DNA of 64,000 bases from Aristolochia californica (Eukaryota > Streptophyta > Magnoliopsida > Piperales > Aristolochiaceae), in the NCBI GenBank assembly GCA_029961685.1, contig JARWKL010000010.1, forward strand, positions 9,383,931 to 9,447,930, given 5' to 3'. Below, in pieces: positions 13,759-27,600 of this stretch. Position 1 is the stretch's first letter, and each line of letters opens with the position of its first letter. Both the position numbers and the translations under genes were made by a program. The notes below the pieces were generated by a model. It did not search any database, was not told where the DNA came from, and worked only from the letters and a program-made list of their open reading frames with translations.

Positions 13759-16240
13759 TGTGATTTTTAGGGATAGGCAACAAGTGGGTTTTTGGGCTCC
13801 GGTAAATATCCAACCACACGTTAACTTGAGAATTTAATTTTTTCTACTCTTTCATATTTTTGCATCTGGTCACTTGCATCCTCAACATGTTTCTGGCATG
13901 CTTATCCACCACACTTAAAACATGTTAGGATCAGTTACAACTTTCTTTCCTATGAATTCTAGTAGAGGTTATACAAGTGGAACTTCCCAAACATAGATAA
14001 CAAAACTTTGGAGTTCATTTTTTAGTAGGTGAAATAATTTTCTTCACTCACATTTGTTATTGTTTCCAAATTCAGGTGCATACATAAACTCTAAAAACTT
14101 TCATTTCATTGTGATCTTATATCCTTTTTCTTTACGAGAAAAATGGGAGAATGAAAACTCAAGTTTGGATCTGAAATAAAAAAATTTTGAACATCCAAAA
14201 TGGAAATGCAAAAATGTTGAGAGAGTTAATTCCAAAAAGTATCTGTGATTTTTAAAGATAGGCAAAAAGTGGGTTGTTGGGCTCCGGTAAATATCCAACC
14301 ACACGTTAACTTGAGAATTTAATTTTTTCTCTTCCTAGAAATTTTTGGATCATTAGGCCACTTGCATCCTCAACATGTTTCTTGCATGCATATCTAACCA
14401 CACTTAAAATATGTTAGGATCAGTTGCAAGTCTCTTTCCTATCAAATCTATTAGGGATTTTTCTAGTGGAACTTCCCCAACGTAGATAACAAAACTTTGG
14501 AGTTCATTTTTTAGTGCGTGAAATTATTCTCTTCACTTACATTTGTTATAGTTTTCAAATTCTTTTGCATACATAAACTCTAAAATTTTCATTTTGTTGT
14601 GATCGTATATCATTTTTCTTTACGAGAAAAATGCGAGAGCTAAAACTCATGTTTGGATCTGAAAAAAAAAATTTTGAACATCCAAAATGGAAATGTTCAA
14701 ATGCTGAGAGACATAATTCCAAAAAGTATCTTTGATTTTTAAGGATAGGCAAAAAGTGGGTTTTTGGGCTTGGGTAAGTATCCAACCACACGTTGACTTG
14801 AGAATTTAATTTTTTCTAAATCTTGAAATTTTTAGATCATTAGGACACTTGCATCCACAACATATTTCTGGCATGGATATCCACCGCACTTAAAACATGT
14901 TAGGATCAGTTAGAACTCTCTTTCCTACCAAATCTATTAGGGGTTGTACTAGTGAAACTTCCAAAACATGGATAATAAAACATTGGAGTTCATTTTTTAG
15001 TGTGTGAAATAATTTTCTTCACTTACATTTGTTATAGTTTCAAAATTTCAGTTGCTTATATAAACTAAAATTTTCATTCTGTTGTGATCTTATATCTTTT
15101 TTCTTTACGAGAAAAATGGGAGAATGAAAACTCAAGTTTGGATTAAAAAAATAAAATTTGAACATCCAAAATGGAAATGCACAAATGCTGAGAGAGATAA
15201 TTCCAAAAAGTATCTGTGCTTTTTAAGGATAGGTGAAAAGTGGGTTGTTGGGCTCCAGTAAATATCCAACCACACATTAACTTGAGAATTTAATTTTTTC
15301 AACTGCGTGAAATTTTAGGACCATGAGGCCACTTGCATCCTCAACATGTTTCCGGCAAGCATATCCACCACACTTAAAACATGTTAGGATCAGTTACAAG
15401 TCTCTTTCCTATCAAATCTATTAGGGGTTGTACTAGTGGAACTTCCCAAACATTCATAACAAAACTTTGCAGTTCATTTTTTAGTGCGTCAAATAATTTT
15501 CTTCACATACATTTGTTATAGTTTCCAAATTTTGTTGCATACATAAACCCTAAAATTTTCATTTTGTTGTGATCTTATATCCTATTTCTTTACGAGAAAA
15601 AATGGGAGAGTGAAAACTCAAGTATGGATCCTAAAAAAAAAAATTTTGAACAAACAAAATGGAAATGCACATATGCTGAGATAGATAATTCCAAAAAGTA
15701 TCTGTGATTTTTAAGGATAGGCAAAAAGTGGGTTGCTGGGCTCCAATAACTATCCAACCACACGTTAACTTGAGAATTTAATTTTTTCTACCCCCTGAAA
15801 ATTTTCGATCATAAGGCCACTTGCATCCTCAACATTATTCTGGCATCCATATCCACCACACTTAAAACCTGTTAGGATCAGTAACAAGTCTCTTTCTTAT
15901 CAAATCTATTAGGGGTTGTACTAGTGGAACTTCCCAAACAGGGATAACAAAACTTTGGAGTTCATTTTTTACAACGAGAAATAATTCTCTTCACTTACAT
16001 TTGTTAGAGTTTCCAAATTCTTTTGCATACATAAACTCTAAAATTTTCATTTTGGTGTAATCTTATATCTTTTTTCTATACGAGAGAAATGGGAGAGTGA
16101 AAACTCAATTTTGGATCTGAAAAAAAATAAATTTTAACATCTAAAATGGAAATGCACAAATGCTGAGAGAGATAATTCCCAAAAGTATCTGTGATTTTTA
16201 AGGATAAGCAAAAAGTTGGTTGTTGGGCTCTGGTAAATAT

Positions 16241-16620
16241 CTAACCACACTTAAAATATGTTAGGATCACAAGTCTCTTTCCTATCAAATCTATTAGGGA
16301 TTGTTCTAGTGGAACTTCCCCAACATAGATAACAAAACTTTGGAGTTCATTTTTTGTGCGTGAAATAATTTTCTTCACTTACATTTGTTATAGTTTTAAA
16401 TTCTTTCGCATACATAAACTCTAAAATTTTCATTTTGTTGTGATCTTATATCTTTTTTCTTTACGAAAAAAATGGGAGAGTGAAAACTCAAGTTTGGATC
16501 TGAAAAAACAATTTGAACATCCAAAATGGAAAGGCACAAATGCTGATAGATATAATTCCAAAAAGTATCTGTGACTTTTAAGGATAGACAAAAAGTGGCT
16601 TATTGGGCTCCGGTAAGTAT
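16241..16620 (+). repeat. Short monomer with the CCACAC deletion (380 bp)
   Basis: CTAACCACAC runs straight into TTAAAATATG. About 100 bp are missing, from GTTAAC to the ATCCACCACAC that normally precedes TTAAAACATG. The ends of the missing piece share CCACAC, so this looks like a deletion between direct repeats. The flanking variants TTGGTTGTTGGGCTCT and ATTAGGGATTGT are shared with the short copy at 17105. Confidence 0.88.
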
Positions 16621-17104
16621 CCAACCACACGTTCACTTGAGAATTTAATTTTTTCTTCTCCTTGAAATTTTTGGATCATTAGGCCACTTGCATCTTCAAC
16701 ATGTTTCGTAAATGCATATCCACCACACTTAAAACATGTTAGGATCAGTTACAAGTCCCTTTCTTATCAAATCTATTATGGGTTGTACTAGTGGAACTTC
16801 CCAAACATGGATAACAAAACTTTGGAGTTCATTTTTTACAACAAGAAATAATTCTCTTCACTTACATTTGTTATAGTTTCCAAATTCTTTTGCATACATA
16901 AACTCTAAAATTTTCGTTTTGTTGTAATCTTTATCTTTTTTCTATACATGAAAAATGGGATAGTGAAAACGCAAGTTTGGATCTGAAAAAAAAATTTTGA
17001 ACATCCAAAAAAGAAATGCACAATTGCTGAGGGAGATAATTCCAAATAGTATCCGTGATTTTTAAGGATCGACAAAAAGTTTGTTGTTGGGCTCTGAGAA
17101 ATAT

Positions 17105-17496
17105 CTTACCACACTTAAAATCTGTTAAGATCAGTTACAAGTCTCTTTCCTAACAAATCTATTAGGGATTGTACTAGTGGAACTTCCCAAACATAGATAA
17201 AAAAACTATGAAGTTCATTTTTTAGTGCGTGAAATAATTTTCGTCACTTACATTTGTTAGTGTTTTCAAATTCTTTTGCACACATAAACTATAAAATTTT
17301 CATTTTGTTGTGATCTTATATCTTTTTTCTTTACGTAAAAAATGTTAGAGTGAAAACTCAAGTTTGGATCTGAAAAAAAAAAAATATTTTAAACATCCAA
17401 AATGGAAATGCACAAATGCTGAGAGAGATAATTCCAAAAAGTATCCGTGATTTTTAAGGATATGCCAAAAGTGGGTTGTTGGACTCCAATAAATAT
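17105..17496 (+). repeat. Short monomer with the CCACAC deletion (392 bp)
   Basis: CTTACCACACTTAAAATCTG shows the same loss as the copy at 16241, two monomers upstream, with some private substitutions. Shared neighbouring variants (TTGTTGGGCTCT and ATTAGGGATTGT) suggest that the pair descends from one deleted copy duplicated as part of a two-monomer unit. Confidence 0.85.
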
Positions 17497-20400
17497 CCAA
17501 CCACACGTTAACTTGAGAATTTAATTTTTTCTACTCCTTGAAATTTTTGGATCATTGGGCCACTTGCATCCTCAACATGTTTCTAGCATTCCTATCCACC
17601 ACACTTAAAACACTTTAGGATCAGTTACAAGTCTCTTTCCTATCAAATCTATTAGGGGTTGTACTAGTGGAACTTCCCAAACATGGATAACAAAACTTTG
17701 GAGTTCATTTTTTAGTACGTTAAAAAATTCTCTTCACTTACATTTGTTATAGTTTCCAAATTCTTTAGCATACATAAACTTTAAAATTTTTTCTTGATGT
17801 GATCTTATATTTGTATCTTTACAAGAAAAATGCTAGAGTAAAAATTCAAGTTTGGATCTGAAAAAAAAAAATTTTGAACATCCAGAATGGAAATGCACAA
17901 ATGCTGAGTGAGATAATTCCAAAAAGTATCTGTGATTTTTAAGGATAGGAAAAAAGTTGGTTGTTGGGCTCCAATAGATATCCAACCACACGTTAACTTG
18001 AGAATTTAATTTTTTCTACTCCTTGAAATTTTTGGGTCATTAGGCAATCCTCATCATGTTTATGGCATGCACATCCACCAAACTTAAAACTTGTTAGGAT
18101 CAGTTACAAGTCTCTTTCCTATCAATTCTATTAGGGGTTGTACTAGTGGAACTTCCCAAACATGGATAACAAAACTTTGGTGTTCATTTCTTAGTGCGTG
18201 AAATAATTCTCTTCATTTGCATTTGTTATAGTTTCCAAATTAAATTGCATACATAAAATCTAAAATTTTCATTTTGTTGTGATCATATATCTTTTTTCTT
18301 TACGTGAAAAATGGGAGAGTGAAACCACAAGTTTGGATCTGAAAAAAAAAATTTGACCATCCAAAATGGAAACGCACAAATACTGATAGAGATAATTCCA
18401 AAAAGTACCTATGATTTTAAAGGATTGGGAAAATGTGGGTTGTTGGGCTCCAGTAAATATAGAACCACACGTTAACTTGACAATTTAATTTTTTGTACTC
18501 CTTGAAATTTTTGGATCATTGGGCCACTTGCATCGTCAACATGTTTTAGGCAGGAATATCCACCACACTTAAAACATGTGAGGATCAGTTACAAGTCTCT
18601 TTCCTATCAAATCTATTAGGGGTTGTACTAATGGAACTTCCCAAACATGGATAACAAAACAATGGAGTACTTTTTTTAGTGCGCGAAATAATTTTCTTCA
18701 CATGCATTTTTTATAGTTTCCAAATTCTTTTCCAAACATAAACTCTAAAATTTTCATTTTTTTTTATCTTATATCATTTTTCTATACGAGAAAAATGGGA
18801 GAGTGAAAACTAAAGTTTGGATCTGAAAAAAAAATTCGAACATCCAAAATGAAAATTCACAAATGCTGAGAGAGATAATTCCAAAAAGTATCTGTGAGTT
18901 TTATGGAAAGGCAAAAAGTGGGTTGTTGGGCTTCGGTAAATATCAGACCACACGTTCACTTGAGAATTTAATGTTTTCAAGTCCTTGAAATTTTTGGATC
19001 ATTAGGCCACTTGCATCCTCATCATGTTTCTCGCAAGCATATCCACCACACTTAATACATGTTAGGATCAGTTACAAGTCCCTTTCCTATCAAATCTATT
19101 AGGGGTTGTACTGGTGAAACTTTCCAACCATTGATAACAAAACTTTGGAGTTCATTTTGTAGTGCGTGAAATAATTTTCTTCATTTGAATTTGTTATAGT
19201 TTCCAAATTCTTTTGCATACATAAAATCTCAAATTTTCATTTTGTTGTGATCTGATATCATTTTTCTTTACGAGAAAATGGGAGAGAGAAACGGCAAGTT
19301 TGGATCTGAAAAAAAAAATTTGAACATCAGAAATGGAAATGCACAAATGCTGAGAGAGATAATTCCAAAAAGTATCTGTGATTTTTAAGGATAGGCAAAA
19401 AGTGGGTTGTCGGGCTCCATGAAATATCCAACCTCATGTTAACTTGAGAATTTAATTTTTTCTACTCCTTGAAATTTTGGGATCATTTGGCCATTGCATC
19501 CCCAACATGATTCTAGCAAGCATATCCACCACACTTAAAACATGTGAGGATCAGTTACAAGTCTCTTTCCTATCAAATCTATAAGGGGTTGTACTAGTGG
19601 AACTTCCCAAACATGGATAACAAAACTTTGGAGTTCATTTTTTGTGCGTGAAATAATTTTCTTCACTTGCATTTGTTATAGTTTCCAAATTGTTTTGCAT
19701 ATATCAACTCTAAAATTTTTATTTTGTTGTAATCTTATATTTTTTTCTTTACGAGACAAATTGGATCATGAAAACTCAAGTTTGGATCTGAAAAAAAAAA
19801 ATTTGAACATCCAAAACGGATATTCACAAATGCTGAGAGAGATAATTCCATAAAGTATCTGTGATTTTTAAGCATAGGAAAAAAGTGGGTTGTTGGGCTT
19901 CTGTAAATGTCCAACCACACGTTAACTTGAGAATTTAATTTTTTCTACTCTTTGAAATTTTTGGCTCATTAGGCCTCTTGCATCCTCAACATGTTTCATG
20001 CAGGCATATCCACCACACTTAAAACATGTTAGGATCAGTTACAAGTCTCTTTCCTATCAAATCTATTAGGGGTTGTACTAGTGGAATTTCCCAAACATGG
20101 ACAACAAATCTTTGGAGTTCATTTTTAGTGGGTGAAATAATTTTCTTCACTTGCATTTGTTAAAGTTTCCTTATTCTTTTGCACACATTAAGTCTAAAAC
20201 TTCCATTTTGTTGTGATCTTATAACTTTTTTCTTTACTAGAAAAATGGGAGAGTGAAAACTGAAGTTTGGATCTGAAAGAAAAAATTTGAACATCCAAAA
20301 TGGAAATGCACAAATGCTGAGATAGATAATTCAAAAATGTATCTGTGCTTTTTAAGGATAGGCAAAAAGTGGGTTCTTGGGCTCCGGTAAATATCCAACC

Positions 20401-20877
20401 ACACGTTAACTGGAGAATTTAATTTTTTCTACTCCTTGAAATTTTTGGATCATCAGGCCACTTGCATCCTCAACATGTTTCTGGCATGCATATCCACCCA
20501 ACCTAACACATGTTAGGATCAGTTACAAGTCTCTTTTCTATCAAATCTATTAGGGGTTGTACTAGAGGAACTTCCCAAACATTCATAACAAAACTTTGGA
20601 GTTCATTTTTTGGTGCGTCAAATTATTTTCTTCACTTACATTTATTATTGTTTCCAAATTCTCTCGCATACATAAACCCTAAAATTTTCATTTTGTTGAG
20701 ATCTAATATCCTTTTTCTTTACGAGAAAAATGGGAGAGTGAAAACTCAAGTTTGGACCTGGAAGAAAAACAATTTCAACATCCAAAATGGAAATGCACAA
20801 ATGCTGAGAGAGCTCCAAAAAGTATTTGTGATTTTTAAGGATAGGCAAAAAATGGGTTTCTGGGCTCCGGTAAATAT

Positions 20878-21326
20878 CCAACCACACGTTAACTTGAGAA
20901 TTAGGCTACTTGCACCCTCAACATGTTTCTGGCATGCATATCCACCACACTTAGAACATATTAGGATCAATTACAGGTCTCTTTCCTATCAAATCTATTA
21001 TTGGTTGTCCTAGTGGAACATCCCAAACATGGATAACAAAACTTTCGGTTTCATTTTTTAATGCGTGAAATAATTTTCATCACTTGCTTTTGTTATAGTT
21101 TCAAATTTTTTTGCAAACATAAACTCTAAAATTTTCATTTCGTTGTGATCTTATATCTTTTTTCTTTATGAGAAAAATGGGAGTGTGAAAACTCTAGTTA
21201 GGATCTGAAAAAAAATATTAGAACATCCAAAATGGAAATGCACAAATGCCAAGAGAGATAATTCCAAAAACTATCTGTGATTTTTAAGGATAGGCAAAAA
21301 GTTGGTTGTTGGGCTCCGGTAAATAT
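20878..21326 (+). repeat. Short monomer lacking the T-tract segment (449 bp)
   Basis: GAGAATTAGGCTACTTGC replaces the usual GAGAATT ... CATTAGGCCACTTGC. About 36 bp including the T-rich tract are gone, with ATT shared at both ends. The preceding monomer has also lost GATAATT, reading AGAGAGCTCCAAAAAG near 20808. These losses and A-run changes are why an unusually long but meaningless open frame (20510-21013, plus strand) appears here. Confidence 0.85.
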
Positions 21327-22296
21327 CATACCACACGTTAACTTGAGAATTTAATTTTTTCTACTCCTTGAAATTTTTGGATCATTAGGCCACTTGCATC
21401 CTCAACATGTTTCTGGCATGCATATCCACCACAATTAAAACATGTTAGGCTCAATTACAAGTCTCTTTCCAATCAAATCTATTAGGGGTTGTACTAGTGG
21501 AACATCCCAAACATGGATAACAAAACTTTGGGGTTCATTTTTTGGTGCGTGAAATAAGTTTCTTCTTTTGCATTTGTTATAGTTACCAAATTATTTTGCA
21601 TACATAATGTATAAAATTTTCATTTTGTTGTGATCTTATATCTTTTTTCTTTACGAGAAAAATGGGAGAGTGAAAACAGAAGTTTGGATCTGAAAAAAAA
21701 TATTTGAACATCCAAAATGGAAATGCAAAAATGCTGAGAGAGATAATTCCAAAAAGTATCTGTGATTTTTAAGGATAGGCAAAAAGTGGTTTGTTGGGCT
21801 TCAGTAAATATCCAACGACAAATTAACTTGAGAATTGAATTTTTTCTACACCTTGAAATTTTTGGATCATTAGGCCACTTGCATCCTCAACATGTTTCTG
21901 GCATGCATATCCACCTCACTTTAAACATGTTAGGATAAGTTACAAGTCTCTTTCCAATCAAATCTATTAGGGGTTGTACTAGTGAAACTTCCCAAACATG
22001 CATAACAAAAGTTTGGGGTTCATTTTTTAGTGCGTGAAATAATTTTCTTCACTTGCATTTGTTATAGTTTCCAAATTGTTTTGCATACATAAACTCTATA
22101 ATTATAATTTTGTTGTGATCTTCTATCTTTTTTCTTTCCGAGAAAAATGGGAAAGTGAAAACTCAAGTTTGGATCTGAAAAAAAAAATTTGAACATCCAA
22201 AATGGAAATGCACAAATGCTGAGAGAGATAATTCCAAAAAGTATCTGTGATTTTTAAGGATAGGCAAAAAGTGGTTTGTTTGGCTCCGGTAAATAT

Positions 22297-22701
22297 CGAA
22301 CCACACGTTAACTTGAGAATTTAATTTTTTCCACTCCTTGAAATTTTTGGATCATTAGGCCACTTACATCCTCAACTTGTTTCTGACATGCATATCCACC
22401 ACACTTAAAACATGTTAGGATCCATTACAAGTCTCTTTCCTATTATGGGTTGTACTAGTGGAACTTCTCAAACTTGGATAACAAAACTTTTGAGTTCATT
22501 TCTAAACTTTTAATTTTGTTATGATCTCATATCTTTTTTCTTTACGAGAAAAATGGGAGAGTGAAAACTCAAGTTTGGATTTGAAAAAAAATTTTGAACA
22601 TCCAAAATGGAAATGCACAAATGCTGAGAGAGATAATTCCAAAAAGTATCTGTGATTTTTAAGGATACGCAAAAAGTGTGTTGTTGGGCTCCGGTAAATA
22701 T
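22297..22701 (+). repeat. Short monomer with two deletions (405 bp)
   Basis: TCCTATTATGGG near 22440 lacks the 9 bp normally found between two CTAT words. Near 22500, GAGTTCATTT joins CTAAACTTTTAATT, removing about 70 bp that usually hold AGTGCGTGAA through GCATACATAAACT. The rest of the unit is ordinary. Confidence 0.85.
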
Positions 22702-22949
22702 CCAACCACACGTTGAGAATTTAATTTTTTCTACTCCTTGAAATTTTTGGATCATTAGGCCACATGCATCCTCAACATGTTTCTGGCATGCATATCCACC
22801 ACACTTAAAACATGTTAGGATCCATTACAAGCCTCTTTCCTATCAAATCTATTATGGGTTGTACTAGTGGAACTTCCCAAACATGGATTACAAAACTTTG
22901 GATTTCATTTTTTAGTGCGTGAAATAATTTTCTTCACTTGCATTTGTTA

Positions 22950-25900
22950 TAGTTTAAAAATTGTTTTGCATACATAAACTCTAAAATTATAATTTTGTTG
23001 TGATCTTCTATCTTTTTTCTCTCCGAGAAAAATGGGAAAGTGAAAACTCAAGTTTGGATCTGAAAAAAAAAATTTGAACATCCAAAATGGAAATGCACAA
23101 ATGGTGAGAGAGATAATTCCAAAAAGTATCTGTGATTTTTAAGGATAGGCAGAAAGTGGGTTGTTGGGCTCCGGTAAATATCCAAAGACACGTTAACTTG
23201 ACAATTTAATTTTTCCTACTCCTTGAAATTTTTGGATCATTAGGCCACTTTCATCCTCATCATGTTTCTGGCAAGCATATCCACCACACTTAAAACATGT
23301 TAGGATCCGTAACAAGTCTCTTTCCTTTCAAATCTTTTATGGGTTGTACTAGTGGAACTTCCCAAACATGGATAACAAAACTTAGGAGTTCATTTTTTAG
23401 TGCGTGAAATAATTTTCTTCACTTGCATTTGTTATACTTTCCAAATTCTTTTGCATACATCAACTCTTAAATTTTAATTTTTTTGTGATCTTATCTCTTT
23501 TTTCTTTACGAGAAAAATGGGAGAGTGAAAACTGAAGTTTGGATCTGAAAAAAAAAATTTGAACATCCAAAATGGAAATGGACAGATGCTGAGAGCGATA
23601 ATTCCAAAAAGTATCTGTGATTTTTAAGGATAGGCAAAAAGTGGGTTGTTGGGCTCCGGTACATATCCAACCACTTGTAAATTTGAGAATTTAATTTTTT
23701 CTACTCCTTGAAATTTTTGGATCATGAGGCCACTTGGTTCCTAACCATGTTTCTGGCAAGCATATCCACCACATTTAAAACAAGTTAGGATCAGTTACAA
23801 GTCACTTTCCTATCCAATCTATTAGGGGTTGTACTAGTGGAACTTCCCAAACATGGATAACAAAACTTTGGGGTGCATTTTTTAGTGCGTGAAATAATTT
23901 TCTTCTCCAGCATTTGTTATAGTTTCCTAATTCTTTTGCATACATAAACTCTAAAATTTTCATTTTGTTGGGATCTTATATCTTTTTTCTTACGAGAAAA
24001 ATGGGAGAGTGAAAACTCAAGTTTGGATCTGAAAAAAAAATTTGAACATCCAATATTGAAATGCCCAAATGCTGAGAGAGATAATTCCAAAAAGTATCTG
24101 TGATTTTTAAGGATAGGCAAAAAGTGGTTTGTTGGGCTCCGATAAATATCCAACCACACGTTAACTTGAGAATTTAATTTTTTCTACTCCTTGAAATTTT
24201 TGGATCATTAGGCCACTTTCATCCTCAACATGTTTCTGGCATGCATATCCAGCACACTTAAAACATGTTAGGATCCGTTACAAGTCTCTTTCCTATCAAA
24301 TCTATTATGGGTTGTACTAGTGGAACTTCCCAAACATGGATAACAAAACTTTTGGGTTCATTTTTTAGTGCGTGAAATAAGTTTCTTCTCTTGCATTTGT
24401 TATAGTTGCCAAATTATTTTGCATACATAAACTCTACAATTTTCATTTTGTTATGATCTTATATCTTTTTTCTTTTCGAGTAAATTGGGAGAGTGAAAAC
24501 GTTAGTTTGGATCTCAACAAAAAATATTTGAGAATCCAAAATCGAAATGGACAAATGCTGAGAGAGATAATTCCAAAAAGTATCTGTGATTTTTAAGGAT
24601 AGGCAAAAAGTGGGTTGTTGGGCTCTGGTAAATATTCAACCACACGTTAACTTGAGAATTTAAGTTTTCCTACTCCCTGAAATTTTTGGATCATTAGGCC
24701 TCTTGCATCCTCAACATGTTTCTGGCATGCACATCCACCACATTTAAAGCATGTTAGGATCAGTTACAAGTCTCTTTCCTATCAAATCTATTAGGGGTTG
24801 TACTAGTGGAACTTCCCAAACATGGATAACAAAAATTTGGGGTTCACTTTTTAGTCCGTGAAATAATTTTCTTCACTTGTATTTGTTATAGTTTCCAAAT
24901 TCTTTTGCATACATAAACTCTAAAATTTTCATTTTGTTGTGATCTTATATCTTTTTTCTTTTCGAGAAAAATGGGAGAGTGAATACTCAAGTTTGGATCT
25001 GAAAAAAAAAATAATTGAACAACCAAAATGGAAATGCTCCAATGCTGAGAGAGATAATTCCAAATGGCATCTGTGATTTTTAAGGATAGGCAAAAAGTTG
25101 GTTGTTGGGCTCTGGTAAATATCCAACCACACTTTAACTTGAGAATTTAGTTTTTTCTACTCATTGAAATTTTTGGATCATTAGGCCACTTGTATCCTGA
25201 ACAAGTTTCTCGCATGCATATCTACCACACTTAAAACATATTAGGATCTGTTACAAGAATCTTTCCTATCAAATCTATTAGAGGTTGTACTAGTGGAACT
25301 TCCCAAACAAGGATAACAAAACTTTGGAGTTCATTTTTTTGTGCGTGAAATAATTTTCTTCACTTATATTTGTTATAGTTTCCAAATTCTTATGCATACA
25401 TAAACTCTAAAATTTTCATTTTTTTAGCTTATAATTTTTTTCTTTACGCGAAAAATAGGAGAGTAAAAACAGAAGTTTGGATCTGAAAAAAAAAATTGAA
25501 TATCCAAAATGGAAATGCACAAATGGTGAGAGAGATAATTGCAAAAAGTATGTGTGATTTTTAGGGATAGGCAAAAAGTGGGTTTTTGGACTCCGCTAAA
25601 TACCCAACCACACGTTAACTTGAGAATTTAATTTTTTCTACTCCTTGAAATTTTTGGATCATTAGGCAACTTGCATCCTCAATATCTTTCTGGCATGCAT
25701 ATCCACCACACTTAAAACATGTTAGGATCAGTTACAAGTCACTTTCCTATCAAATCTATTAGGGGTTTTACAAGTGGAACTTCCCAAACATGGATAACAA
25801 AACTGTGAAGTTCATTTTTTAGTGCATGAAATAATTTTCTTCACTTGCATTTGTTGTAGTTTCCAAATTCTTTTGCATACATAACCTCTCAAATTATAAT

Positions 25901-25960
25901 TTTTTTGTGATCTTATATCTTTTTCCTTTACAGGAAAAATGGGAGAGTGAAAACTCAACT
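22950..25960 (+). repeat. Collinear block A, copy 1 (six monomers)
   Basis: Landmarks 23182, 23667, 24150, 24636, 25123 and 25604 pair with 38738, 39223, 39706, 40191, 40677 and 41159 at a nearly constant offset of 15,554-15,556 bp. Shared rare variants, in order, are AATTATAATTTTG with GGGAAAGTG, GGCAGAAAGTGGG, CCACTTGT after CCAA, AAACAAGT with CAAGTCACTTTCC, CCAATATTGAAATG, TTCACTTTTTAGTCCGTG, GAACAAGTTTCTCGCATG and ACATAACC. Both boundaries are approximate. Confidence 0.85.
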
Positions 25961-26559
25961 TTGGATCTAAAAAAAAAATTTGAACATCCAAAATGGAATT
26001 GCACAAATGCTGAGAGAGATAATTCCAAAAAGTATCTGTGATTTTTAAGGATTGGCAAAAAGTGGGTTGATGGGCTCTGGTAAATATCCAACCACATGTT
26101 AACTTGAGAATTTAATTTTTTCTACTCCTTGAAATTTTTGGATCATTAGGCCACTTGCATCCTCAACGTGTTTCTGGCATACATATCCACCACACTTAAA
26201 ACATGTTAGGATCAGTTACAAGTCTCTTTCCTATCAAATCTATTAGGGGTTCTACGTGTGGAACTTCCCAAACATGGATAACAAAATTTTGGGGTGAATT
26301 TTTTAGTACGTGAAATAATTTTCTTCACTTGCATTTGTTATAGTTTCCAAATTCTTTTGCATATATAAACTCTAAAATTTTCATTTTGTTGTGATCTTAT
26401 ATCTTTTTTCTTTACGAGAAAAACGGGAGAGAGAAAACTCAAGTTTGGATCTGAAAAAAAAAAAATTTGAACATCAAAAATCTAAATGCACAAATGCTGA
26501 GAGAGATAATTCCAAAAAGTCAATGTGATTTTTAAGGATAGGCAAAAAGTGGGTTATTG
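25961..26559 (+). repeat. Satellite monomer between blocks A and B
   Basis: Ordinary monomer with landmark 26088. GGTTCTACGTGTGG near 26246 resembles GGTTCTACGAGTGG at about 32041, 42288, 44711 and 51469. AACATCAAAAATCTAAATGC near 26470 recurs near 44443 and 45405. No gene or other element is visible. Confidence 0.85.
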
Positions 26560-27600
26560 GGCTCCGGTAAATATCCAACCACACGTTAACTTGAGAATTT
26601 AATTTTTTCTACTCCTTGAAATTTTTGGATCATTAGGCCACTTGCATCCTCAACATATTTCTGGCATGCATATCCACCACACTTAAAACATGTTAGGATC
26701 CGTTGCAAGTCTCTTTCCTATCAAATCTATTAGGGGTTGTACTAGTGGAACTTCCCAAACATTGATAACCAAACCTTTGAGTTCATTTTTTGTGCATGAA
26801 ATAATTTTCTTCACTTGCATTTGTTATAGTTTCCAAATTCTTTTTCATACATAAACTCTAAAATTTTAATTTTGTTGTCGTCTTATATATTTTTCTTTAC
26901 GAGAAAAATGGGAGAGTGAAAACTCAAGTTTGGATAGGAAAAAAAATTTCAACATCCAAAAAGGAAATGTACAAATCCAGAGAGAGTTAATTCCAAAAAA
27001 TATCTGTGATTTTTCAGGATAGCCAAAAAGTGGGTTGTTGGGATCCGGTAAATATCCAACCACAGGTTAACTTGAGAATTTAATTTTTTCTACTCCTTGA
27101 AATTTGTGGATCATTAGGCCACATGTATCCTCAAGTTGTTTCTGGCATGCTTATCCACCACATTTAAAACATGTTAGGATCAGTTACAAGTCTCTTTCCT
27201 ATCAAATCTATTAGGGGTTCTACTAGTGGAACTTCACAAACATGGATAACAAAACTTTGGGGTTCATTTTTTAGTGTGTGAAATAATTTTCTTCTGTTGC
27301 ATTTGTTATAGTTTCTAAATTTTTTCGCATACATAAACTCTAAAATTTTCATTTTGTTGTGATCTTATAGCTTTTTTCTTTACGAGAAAAATGGGAGAGT
27401 TAAAAGTCAAGTTTGGATCAGAAGAAAAAAAATTGAACATCTAAAATGGAAATGCTCAATTGCTGTGAGAGATAATTCCAAAAAGTATCTGTGATTTTTA
27501 AGCTTAGGCAAAAAGTGGGTTGTTGGGCTCCAGTAAATATCCAACCACACATTAAGTTGTGAATTTAATTTTTTCTACTCCTTGAAAATTTTGGAACATT
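26560..27600 (+). repeat. Collinear block B, copy 1 (two to three monomers)
   Basis: Landmarks 27056 and 27541 match 45994 and 46479 at an offset of 18,938 bp. The first pair (26575 and 45509) is at 18,934. Shared rare words are GATCCGTTGCAAGTC, AACCAAACCTTTGAGTTC, GAACATCTAAAATGG with GCTCAATTGCTGTGAGAG, AGCTTAGGCAAAAAG and GGAACATTAGGGCAC. Confidence 0.85.

Larger units (their letters stand above)
13759..22949 (+). repeat. Diverged satellite monomers with several internal deletions
   Basis: Landmarks are 13810, 14295, 14782, 15266, 15754, 16241, 16621, 17105, 17497, 17982, 18461, 18944, 19428, 19911, 20395, 20878, 21327, 21812, 22297 and 22702. Short intervals mark deleted copies after 16241, 17105, 20878 and 22297. 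Within this stretch the word CTTACATTTG, usual to the left, gives way to CTTGCATTTG, usual to the right. The change falls at about 18.2-20.2 kb. I found no duplicated block here with the sharp identity of 9661-13758, and no gene. Confidence 0.95.

Noticed and set aside
20510..21013. Longest open frame in the window, 167 codons on the plus strand
   Set aside because: It crosses from one monomer into the next only because of local deletions near 20808 and 20900. The translation is ordinary satellite sequence, also seen as shorter plus-strand frames at 6429, 44178 and 57145.
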